NCBI GenBank assembly: GCA_023663085.1
Contig: JAMPIB010000018.1
Location: 1-57,219, forward strand
Origin: Ruminococcus sp.
Lineage (GTDB): Bacteria > Bacillota > Clostridia > Lachnospirales > Lachnospiraceae
Direction: 5' to 3'
Length of the DNA: 57,219 nt
Position numbers and translations under genes: made by a program. Below, piece by piece: positions 50,779-57,219 of this stretch. The notes under the pieces were generated by a model. It was not told where the DNA came from, made no database searches, and was given only the letters and a program-made list of their open reading frames with translations. Numbering within the stretch: position 1 is the stretch's first letter; each line of letters begins with the position of its first letter.

Positions 50779-52407
50779 TTATGCGTGCTGCTGCCGCTTC
50801 TTTTGCACCATCTGGACAATAACATAGCAGATGATCAGTATCCAGGCACATCCCAGCGCCGATAAAAGGAGCACGGAGGTGCGCGGCAGTTTGCCCAGAT
50901 CGGTCTTTTCTGTAGAAGCGCTGTTCATGCGTCCAAGCTGGTTCAAACGGTATAAAGAACTGGTGTTATCATAAAGTCTGGCAAAATAATCTTCATCCAC
51001 CGTTTCCTTTCTCCTCACGGATTTCACCGTACTCTCAATTAACGCTCCCGCCGCGTCACGAAGAGATGTCGAGCCGTTAAAAACAGGCGTGACAAACGTA
51101 TGCTCAACATTATCCAGCAATAATTTAGATGCCTGTATCTTGATATCGTAATACAGCGAATTATCCTCGCCGCCTCTGGATAAATAATCCTGATATACGG
51201 GCGATTCCTGCGCTTTTATCGTAACGGGCACATATCCCTCCGTCCTGGCATAGGCGATCTGCACCTCATCCGATAACAGATACTGTACAAAAAGCCAGGA
51301 TGCCAGAACCTCCTGCGGGTCGCTCTTATTAAAAATACATACCGAAGGCCCCTGCGATATCATCTGCGGATTATCTGTATCAAACTGTGGAATCGGCATG
51401 ACCTGTGTCTCAAATTCCACGATCTTATCTTCGCTGATATCACAAAGCGGCGCGTCCGTCCCCATCCAGGTCGCTCCGGCCGTGGAATCTATGGCGAACA
51501 CGCACTGTCCGGCATTTAAGAAATTCGCAGGATAACTGGAAATCTTAAACGTGGAAAAGGCTCCGCTTTCTGCATGCTGTGCGACCGTCGAAAGAATCTC
51601 CTGCGTCGTATCGTTAAATAAAAGCATTTCACCCTCGTCTGTGGAATAGCCGGCATTTTTCTGCTTTAACATCTGTATCATCATATTATCAGTGGACTTA
51701 TAGATAAAAGGGATCATGACTTTTTGGCCATTTAAGATAAAATTGCCATCTGCGTCCTGCTCCATGGCCGCCTCGGAAACTTCCCAGACAAAATCCCAGG
51801 TCAGCGTCTCCGGTATAGTATATCCCAGTTTTTCCACATATGTCTTGTTGATATAGCATGCCTCGGTCGAACGCATATAAGGCAGGGCGTAATAATGCCC
51901 GCCAAACTCGCACTCATCCAGAAACTGCGGGATGATCTCTTCTTTCGCGGGCGCGTCAAAGCGCACCTCGCTTCCGCCCAGACCATATTTTTCATCCGTA
52001 AAAAGTTCTTCTAACGGCACGACAAGGTTGCTGCCCGTCAGATAAGTCGCTATATGGTCGGGATAGGTGATACAGACATTGGGCGTCGTTCCTGTCGAAA
52101 TATTTGTTATGACGTCGTTATATATCTTACCATAATCCGTATACAGGCGCAGATTCACCCTGATATTCGGATACAACGCTTCAAAATCGGCGATCGCCTG
52201 CTCATAAATATCCGTCTGCGTCTTATTGGTATCGTTTTTGGCCCAGAATGTAATTTCGTATTCTCCGGACGTATCCATCTGCTCCGGCACCTCAAAAGCA
52301 TCCAGTCCCTCTCTGCCATGACAGCCTGTCAGAGCCAGCATACAGCCAAGCGCCGCCACAGCCGGGCAAAACCCCGCACCTGTCCGTTTCAACATACGCC
52401 TCAACAT
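50779..52407 (-). CDS. Extracellular sugar-binding protein with both lipid anchor and C-terminal span
   Basis: A 542-residue family 1 solute-binding protein from ATG 52407 (GGAGG ten bases upstream). The signal ends ALGCMLALTGCHG with a lipobox Cys near residue 29. The binding fold is clear: YEITFWAKNDTNKTQTDIYE, LVVPLEELF, YYALPYMRSTEACYIN, and SWLFVQYLLSDEVQIAYA. Unusually, about 100 residues follow and end in a membrane helix (VLLLSALGCAWILIICYVIV) plus a basic tail QMVQKKRQQHA, so the protein may be fixed at both ends. It is last in the ATPase-permease-permease-SBP operon. Confidence 0.88.
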   Translation of the reverse strand: MLRRMLKRTGAGFCPAVAALGCMLALTGCHGREGLDAFEVPEQMDTSGEYEITFWAKNDTNKTQTDIYEQAIADFEALYPNIRVNLRLYTDYGKIYNDVITNISTGTTPNVCITYPDHIATYLTGSNLVVPLEELFTDEKYGLGGSEVRFDAPAKEEIIPQFLDECEFGGHYYALPYMRSTEACYINKTYVEKLGYTIPETLTWDFVWEVSEAAMEQDADGNFILNGQKVMIPFIYKSTDNMMIQMLKQKNAGYSTDEGEMLLFNDTTQEILSTVAQHAESGAFSTFKISSYPANFLNAGQCVFAIDSTAGATWMGTDAPLCDISEDKIVEFETQVMPIPQFDTDNPQMISQGPSVCIFNKSDPQEVLASWLFVQYLLSDEVQIAYARTEGYVPVTIKAQESPVYQDYLSRGGEDNSLYYDIKIQASKLLLDNVEHTFVTPVFNGSTSLRDAAGALIESTVKSVRRKETVDEDYFARLYDNTSSLYRLNQLGRMNSASTEKTDLGKLPRTSVLLLSALGCAWILIICYVIVQMVQKKRQQHA

Positions 52408-52497
52408 TATTACCACGCCTCCTTCTAAGTTCTTCGTCCTTTTCTGAACTTCAGTTTCTTCTCAAACTTTAATTCATTCTCAGACTCCAGCACCTCA

Positions 52498-53361
52498 TCA
52501 CCCTTTGGTTCCTCCTCGTGAAACACCTTCCATGATCTTTTTGCGGAATAACAAAAAGATGACAATTAACGGAAACGATATGACCACGACCGCCGCCATC
52601 ATCGCCGGGATGTTCTCACGGCCGAATCCGTTCTCCCTGATCTCCTGTATGCCGTTCGATACCAGAAAATAGGCTTCGTCATCCGTGATCAGCCGCGGCC
52701 ACACATAAGAGTTCCAGCATTCTATCACTTTCAGTATCGTCACGGTGATAAGCGTCGGCTTGGAGATCGGTATCATCACCCGCAGCAGATATTTCAGATC
52801 GGAAGTGCCATCTACCTTGGCCGCATAATATAAACTGTCCGGTATCTGTTCAAAGTTTTCCTTTAACAGATAAATATAAAAGACCGACATGACCGAAGGC
52901 AGTATCAGCCCCGGAAATGAATTACGCATATTCAAGTTCGTGACCGTAACGAAATTCGTAATGATAACCAGTTCGTTAGGAATCATCATCAGGGAAAGAA
53001 AAACCAGAAAGACAATATTTTTCCCCTTAAACTCCAATCTGGCAAACGCGAAGGCCGCCAGGGTGATCACGAATAACATAACAAGTGTTGTTATAACCGT
53101 AAAAACCGCCGTATTGAGCAGATATTTCCCTAACGGCACCGTAGTGAAGGCGTCGATATAATTCTGCATCGTCGGAGATAATGTGAAAAATTTCGGAACA
53201 TATTCCGAATTGTAGGCACTGTAACTTTTGACCGAAGTCAATAGCATCCAATAAAAGGGAAACAGCACGATAAGCGCCCAGAAAGCCAGCAGAATATAGG
53301 TAATGACGCTCATGCACGTTTTACGGATTCTGGCGCTTTTTTCTTTTTTTTCATAATCCAT
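52498..53361 (-). CDS. Sugar ABC permease, MalG type
   Basis: A 287-residue CUT1 permease with six spans and EAA loop YAAKVDGTSDLKYLLRVMIP. AGGAGG lies upstream of ATG 53361. It follows its partner by 20 bases and precedes the binding-protein gene by 90 bases. The cargo is an oligosaccharide or sugar derivative that cannot be specified; no glycosidase is in this operon. Confidence 0.9.
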   Translation of the reverse strand: MDYEKKEKSARIRKTCMSVITYILLAFWALIVLFPFYWMLLTSVKSYSAYNSEYVPKFFTLSPTMQNYIDAFTTVPLGKYLLNTAVFTVITTLVMLFVITLAAFAFARLEFKGKNIVFLVFLSLMMIPNELVIITNFVTVTNLNMRNSFPGLILPSVMSVFYIYLLKENFEQIPDSLYYAAKVDGTSDLKYLLRVMIPISKPTLITVTILKVIECWNSYVWPRLITDDEAYFLVSNGIQEIRENGFGRENIPAMMAAVVVISFPLIVIFLLFRKKIMEGVSRGGTKG

Positions 53362-53381
53362 GCTTCACAATGCCTCCTTCC

Positions 53382-54287
53382 TTAATAGTGCACGTTTTTC
53401 TTACTGATCAGCAGATTAATGCAGGTAATCGTCAGCACGATGGCGAATAGAATGATCGCCGCCGCGGAGGCATACGAAGGATAACCGCCGCTGTCACCGT
53501 AAAGCATATCGTACACATATCCTACAATTGTATTCATCCCCGCCGCATTTAAGTCCGTACCAAAAAGAGCCACCACGTCGCTGTAGGCTTTGAAAGCGCC
53601 GATAAAACCCGTAATCACCAGATAAAAGATCATCGGTGAGATCATGGGCAGCGTGATACGCAGAAAAGTCCGCGTCTTCGAGGTGCCATCGACTTTGGCC
53701 GCGTTATAGTAGTCCTGATTCACGGAAGAAAGCGCGCTCGTCAGGATCAGAATTTTAAAGGGCATGACCACCCATATCGTATAAAAACAGAGCACAAACA
53801 TCTTTGCCCAATAAGGCCCGTCGATAAAATCAACCGCACCGCCGCCGAAGAACTTGATGATCAGATTGATGAAGCCATCCGTATAAGCCGTTTTCTTAAA
53901 TAAAATCATAAAGACCAGCCCGACCGCCAGCGTATTGGTCACATACGGCAGAAAATAAACGGTCTGGAACAGATTTCTAAGCGGTCTGATAGAATGCAGT
54001 CCCACCGAAATAAGCAGGGCGATCGCCGTCGATAGCGGCACGGTGATAATGACCAGAATAAAGGTATTTTTCACCGCCTGCAAAAAATACGGGTCATGCA
54101 GAACATAAGCATAATTATAAGAACCGACGCCCATATACGTCTGTGACGCCGAATTGTACCCTTCCTCAAAAGAATATACGAAAACGTCAACTAACGGATA
54201 CACCATGAAGACGCCCAGAAACAGGAGTGCCGGCAGAAGATAAAGCCAGCCTTTCAAGCTGCTTACACACAATTTTTTCCCTTTCAT
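53382..54287 (-). CDS. Sugar ABC permease, MalF/UgpA type
   Basis: A 301-residue permease with six spans; EAA loop YNAAKVDGTSKTRTFLRITLP. Its start overlaps the ATPase stop by four bases. The N-terminus reads LKGWLYLLPALLFLGVFMVY, usual for UgpA-type subunits. It pairs with the MalG-type subunit encoded next. Confidence 0.9.
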   Translation of the reverse strand: MKGKKLCVSSLKGWLYLLPALLFLGVFMVYPLVDVFVYSFEEGYNSASQTYMGVGSYNYAYVLHDPYFLQAVKNTFILVIITVPLSTAIALLISVGLHSIRPLRNLFQTVYFLPYVTNTLAVGLVFMILFKKTAYTDGFINLIIKFFGGGAVDFIDGPYWAKMFVLCFYTIWVVMPFKILILTSALSSVNQDYYNAAKVDGTSKTRTFLRITLPMISPMIFYLVITGFIGAFKAYSDVVALFGTDLNAAGMNTIVGYVYDMLYGDSGGYPSYASAAAIILFAIVLTITCINLLISKKNVHY

Positions 54288-55372
54288 ATCCTCTCCTCCG
54301 TCTCCTTGTCAAAAAGAAAGACTTTCCGGGGTATCAGCGCAAAACGGACTGTTGCCTGCCCGGTATCTACATGGTTATCTGTGCCGATAATGGCGCGGAC
54401 TGTCGGATTCAAAGAAGCGTCATGCTTAGAAACCACACTGATATCGCGTCCCATGACTTCCACGCCGCTTAAAGAAAGCCCAAGCGGCCCGTCCTCTTTT
54501 AGGATAAAGCCCTCCGGCCGGATACCGACATACACTTCCCGCTCATCTGTGCCGGGAACATCCAGCACCGCCTCTTTTCCGATATATAACTTAGAATCTC
54601 TGACTTTTCCTTCAAAAACATTGACAGGCGGCGTTCCTAAGAACTTCGCGACAAACAGATTCTTCGGCTCGTCGTAGACTTCCTGCGGCCTGCCGATCTG
54701 CTGAACGACGCCGTCTTTCATCACCACGATCCTATCGGAGATGCTCATAGCCTCCTCCTGATCGTGCGTTACGAAAATCGTCGTGACCTTCGTTGCCTTC
54801 TGGATACGCCTGATCTCTTCGCGCGTCTGGAGCCGCAGACGGGCGTCGAGATTCGACAACGGCTCGTCCAGAAGCAGAACTTTAGGCATTTTCACCAGTG
54901 CCCGCGCAATGGCCACACGCTGCTGCTGCCCGCCGGAAAGTTCGCCGGGTTTACGGTTCATCAATTCTTCTATCTGTACAAGTCTGGCCGCTTCAAGGGC
55001 TTTCTGCTCCATCACGGATTTGGAGAGTTTATCTTTTCCTTTCAGATTCTGTAAGGGAAAAAGAATATTCTGCCTCACGCTCAGATGCGGATAAAGCGCA
55101 TAATTCTGGAATACCAGACCGATACCCCTGTGCTCCGGCTGTAAGTCTGTCACATCATCTTCCCCGAAAAAAATCCTGCCGCTCGTCGGTTTTATCAGGC
55201 CGCTTATGAGGTTGAGCGTCGTGCTCTTGCCGCATCCGGAAGGGCCGAGCAGGCCGATCAGTTTGCCATCGGGAATCTCAAATGTGAAATCATTTACGGC
55301 GATAACATCTTCCCGGTTCTTCTTATCACGACTGGGAAATTTTTTGGTCAGATTCTGCAGTACTACTTTCAT
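54284..55372 (-). CDS. Sugar ABC ATPase, MsmK/UgpC type
   Basis: A 362-residue ATPase: Walker A GLLGPSGCGKSTTLN, Q-loop LVFQNYALYPHLSV, signature LSGGQQQRVAIARAL, Walker B VLLLDEPLSNLDARLR, followed by a TOBE-type regulatory domain (about 240-360, YVGIRPEGFIL). Genes of this type often serve several CUT1 importers, so it may also energise the cellodextrin permeases at 6.5-8.4 kb, which lack one. ATG 55372 has AGG seven bases upstream; ATG 55396 is an alternative. First in the operon. Confidence 0.92.
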   Translation of the reverse strand: MKVVLQNLTKKFPSRDKKNREDVIAVNDFTFEIPDGKLIGLLGPSGCGKSTTLNLISGLIKPTSGRIFFGEDDVTDLQPEHRGIGLVFQNYALYPHLSVRQNILFPLQNLKGKDKLSKSVMEQKALEAARLVQIEELMNRKPGELSGGQQQRVAIARALVKMPKVLLLDEPLSNLDARLRLQTREEIRRIQKATKVTTIFVTHDQEEAMSISDRIVVMKDGVVQQIGRPQEVYDEPKNLFVAKFLGTPPVNVFEGKVRDSKLYIGKEAVLDVPGTDEREVYVGIRPEGFILKEDGPLGLSLSGVEVMGRDISVVSKHDASLNPTVRAIIGTDNHVDTGQATVRFALIPRKVFLFDKETEERI

Positions 55373-55484
55373 ATCAATACCTGTGCCTTTCTGCATTTTC
55401 CTGTTATATATGAAAATTGTGCTTTTTCTTTTATCAAAATTGCTTCTACTGGTAATATTTTTATTATTATACCGAAAAAGAATA

Positions 55485-56597
55485 TTATTTACAATAAGAT
55501 TTGAATTGTACGGCCCAGAATGTCAGATCACAGTCCAGACCATGACTGTTCTTATAATCTTTTTCCAGTCTTACATCCACATATGGCGTGGGATATTCTA
55601 TGTTCAGCGGTGAATAACGCCTGTTATGTGGACTGGAAAGATTCATTTTCAGGACTCCATCATCGTTTGTTGCCGCAGATATCGCCGCTAAAGATTCTTT
55701 TATGACCCCTACTTTATCCCCTACACCCAGCATGGCTATTTCCGTCAGAACCCTTCTGTAATTAATCGTATTGATATAGTCTGGGGCAAATGCCCGGATT
55801 GGCGTCACAAGCGCAAAGCAGGGCGCATAATACCTGCTTTTTACTTTCACATGTATCTGGTTGTCCGTTTTCATGATCTTGTTGATATGATTAATCGCAT
55901 CCGCCAGCATCTGAATATTTTTCTCCGTCCTCCATGCCCTGGTATAAGCCAATGTCTCTAAGGTATAGCCATTCGGAAAATATTCGTCTGACTCAATATA
56001 AGGAAGTTTATATTTTTTCTCCGCTCCTTTTCTTTTTTTCAAAATTTCATCTAAAGAGGATATCTGTAAGACCCGCTCGAACCCCTTCAAGGCAATCTGC
56101 TGAAATTCCAGCAGATCGTCATAGTCATCACCATATCCGAGTATTGCCTGCATCGTATATAGTAACGCACCGAGACAGTTCCCGTTATGGAGGCCGATAA
56201 ATCTGTTATCATATCGTTCTATCTCCGGTGGGATATAGGAAAATTCCTGCTTTAAAATATCCTCATCACGCATCGCCCTTACAAAATCCGCCACGATCAG
56301 ATGTTCCCTGGGAATTGCATAATAGCATAACAATCTGGCGGCTGTTTCCCCATCCTGTAAGGGCGTCTCGTGAAGCACTGTGCCGCGCCAGTTATTCCAA
56401 CTGTGCATACCACTCCCGATATAGCCATCCGGCTTGACATGCTTTTTCACTAATTGGAAATGCGGAAGTTCATATATTTCCTTTAAGAGCTGCTTCTCTT
56501 CCTGCGTAGAAATATCACCTGTTATTTCTTTTCTCAGCCGATATTGAATAACAGGCCCCGCATGATTTAACAAAAATTCTATTGACTTATTTTTCAT
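55485..56597 (-). CDS. Alpha-alpha toroid protein, prenyltransferase/cyclase-like
   Basis: A 370-residue soluble protein with repeated helical hairpins: IEFLLNHAGPVIQYRLRKEI, DGYIGSGMHSWNNWRGTVLH, AARLLCYYAIPREH, ALLYTMQAILGYGDDYDDLL and LKGFERVL. The layout recalls prenyltransferase/squalene-oxidase-like toroids, but the catalytic motifs of those enzymes are not seen, so the function is open. AAGGA lies before ATG 56597. It is divided from the ABC operon by about 110 A+T-rich bases. Confidence 0.65.
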   Translation of the reverse strand: MKNKSIEFLLNHAGPVIQYRLRKEITGDISTQEEKQLLKEIYELPHFQLVKKHVKPDGYIGSGMHSWNNWRGTVLHETPLQDGETAARLLCYYAIPREHLIVADFVRAMRDEDILKQEFSYIPPEIERYDNRFIGLHNGNCLGALLYTMQAILGYGDDYDDLLEFQQIALKGFERVLQISSLDEILKKRKGAEKKYKLPYIESDEYFPNGYTLETLAYTRAWRTEKNIQMLADAINHINKIMKTDNQIHVKVKSRYYAPCFALVTPIRAFAPDYINTINYRRVLTEIAMLGVGDKVGVIKESLAAISAATNDDGVLKMNLSSPHNRRYSPLNIEYPTPYVDVRLEKDYKNSHGLDCDLTFWAVQFKSYCK

Positions 56598-56674
56598 CGC
56601 GTTGTTTTCCTTTTTGTAAAAGTAAAAATGGCTTAACCTGCACTGATCACACAAATTAAGCCATTTTCTAACAA

Positions 56675-56758
56675 TGCAGGTAGCCGGACTTGAACCGGCA
56701 CGGAGTTGCCTCCGAGAGATTTTAAGTCTCTTGTGTCTGCCTATTCCACCATACCTGC
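56675..56758 (-). tRNA. tRNA-Leu (UAA)
   Basis: Minus strand acceptor GCAGGTA pairs with TACCTGC; the anticodon stem AGAGA/TCTCT encloses CTTAAAA, anticodon UAA. A long variable arm (CGGAGGCAACTCCG) identifies the Leu class. Confidence 0.96.
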
Positions 56759-56807
56759 AGATTCACTATTATATTATCATAAACTATATTACTATATGTC
56801 TGATAAG

Positions 56808-56880
56808 TGGGACCTATAGGGCTCGAACCTATGACCCTCTGCTTGTAAGGCAGATGCTCTCCCAGCTGAGCTAAGATCCC
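56808..56880 (-). tRNA. tRNA-Val (UAC)
   Basis: Minus strand acceptor GGGATCT pairs with AGGTCCC; the anticodon stem TCTGC/GCAGA encloses CTTACAA, anticodon UAC. Confidence 0.95.
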
Positions 56881-56967
56881 AACAGTAAATTTACTTCGTA
56901 AATTAACTGTACAGAACAGCCTAGCTGTTCTGTTGAGATGTGGCTGCCTTTGCAGACACTTCTCTTA
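56881..56967 (-). other. Spacer with hairpins between tRNA-Asp and tRNA-Val
   Basis: AGAACAG/CTGTTCT and GTAAATTTAC/GTAAATTAAC-type inverted repeats lie between the two tRNAs. They lack T-tails and are more likely processing stems in a joint tRNA transcript than terminators. Confidence 0.45.
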
Positions 56968-57041
56968 CGACCCGGATGGGACTCGAACCCACGACCTCCG
57001 CCGTGACAGGGCGGCGCTCTAACCAACTGAGCCACCGGGCC
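56968..57041 (-). tRNA. tRNA-Asp (GUC)
   Basis: Minus strand acceptor GGCCCGG pairs with CCGGGTC (one G-U); the anticodon stem CCGCC/GGCGG encloses CTGTCAC, anticodon GUC. Confidence 0.95.
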
Positions 57042-57168
57042 AATGTCGCTGAGTATGCTGATCCTTTATAAAAAATCGAACAAGTTCACTTTCTGATTCC
57101 ATGTCTATCTGACGACGACTTTCCTGTAAGGTAAAAAGAACAGCAATTTCCTATATAATAAAAATAAA

Positions 57169-57219
57169 TGGACCTTCGGGGACTCGAACCCAGGACCGAC
57201 CGGTTATGAGCCGGTTGCT
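57169..57219 (-). tRNA. tRNA-Met (CAU), 5' part cut by window edge
   Basis: Minus strand anticodon stem ACCGG/CCGGT encloses CTCATAA, anticodon CAU, followed by a T-arm and acceptor AAGGTCC. Elongator Met is the best guess; tRNA-Ile with lysidine cannot be excluded without the 5' part. Confidence 0.85.

Overview
The window reads as a chromosomal segment from a motile, spore-forming anaerobic Firmicute, most likely a Lachnospiraceae-type clostridium. The basis is the family-level look of the proteins, strong AGGAGG-type ribosome sites, a tRNA-Arg(ACG) and other clostridial-looking tRNAs, two methyl-accepting chemotaxis proteins, a FlxA-like protein, and one small gene with a sigma-G-like promoter. 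No ribosomal RNA, transposase, integrase, phage gene or CRISPR array was seen. Species cannot be named from the sequence alone.

Region by region. 1-3.6 kb: tRNA-Pro end and a minus-strand housekeeping operon (THUMP rRNA methyltransferase, amidase-like protein with lost zinc ligands, RdgB, YfcE-type phosphoesterase). 3.7-5.4 kb: a cytosolic GH9 glycosidase. 5.5-6.4 kb: a small Asn/Gln-rich spore-type gene, a candidate C-rich small RNA, and a DUF1700-like protein. 6.5-14.6 kb: a cello-oligosaccharide utilisation locus: ABC permeases, a substrate-binding lipoprotein broken by a G9 tract, a LacI regulator, repeated operators, a small membrane protein and a GH94 cellobiose phosphorylase. 14.7-18.7 kb: MerR regulator with palindromic operator, radical SAM protein, pyridoxal kinase, anti-sigma and ECF sigma pair. 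18.8-25 kb: chemoreceptor, tRNA-Arg, a hypothetical protein, a lipoprotein, a YbjQ/membrane/RHH/SPFH cluster and tRNA-Gly. 25-26.6 kb: an MqsR-like/Panacea toxin-antitoxin pair with operator. 26.7-31.7 kb: DUF5692-like membrane protein and a hypB-flavoprotein-hypA cassette. 32-33.8 kb: a two-gene membrane operon and a PIN toxin with small partner. 33.8-39.1 kb: MerR-MoxR-DUF58-transglutaminase operon. 39.3-45.5 kb: chemoreceptor, two-component system with ABC exporter, FlxA-like gene with structured leader. 45.6-49.8 kb: hybrid histidine kinase, NUDIX, DUF2971. 49.9-56.6 kb: OB-fold lipoprotein, a complete sugar ABC importer, an alpha-toroid protein. 56.7-57.2 kb: a tRNA cluster (Leu, Val, Asp, Met).

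How it fits together. Cellodextrins would enter through the ABC importer at 6.5-10 kb. That importer has no ATPase gene of its own and may borrow the MsmK/UgpC-type ATPase at 54.3-55.4 kb. Inside the cell GH94 would phosphorolyse cellobiose and the leaderless GH9 would trim longer chains. The LacI protein at 10.2 kb probably controls this through repeated ACTTAATCGTTTTC-type operators. Signalling genes (ECF sigma, two-component systems, MerR proteins, chemoreceptors) are dense, as expected of a gut or rumen fibre user.

The observations that most deserve a second look are: the candidate small RNA at 5851-5950; the phase-variable-looking G9 tract in the binding protein; the amidase homologue lacking its zinc and catalytic residues; the MqsR-like/Panacea hybrid toxin-antitoxin pair; the orphan hypAB cassette around a multi-domain iron-sulfur flavoprotein; and the substrate-binding protein anchored at both ends.
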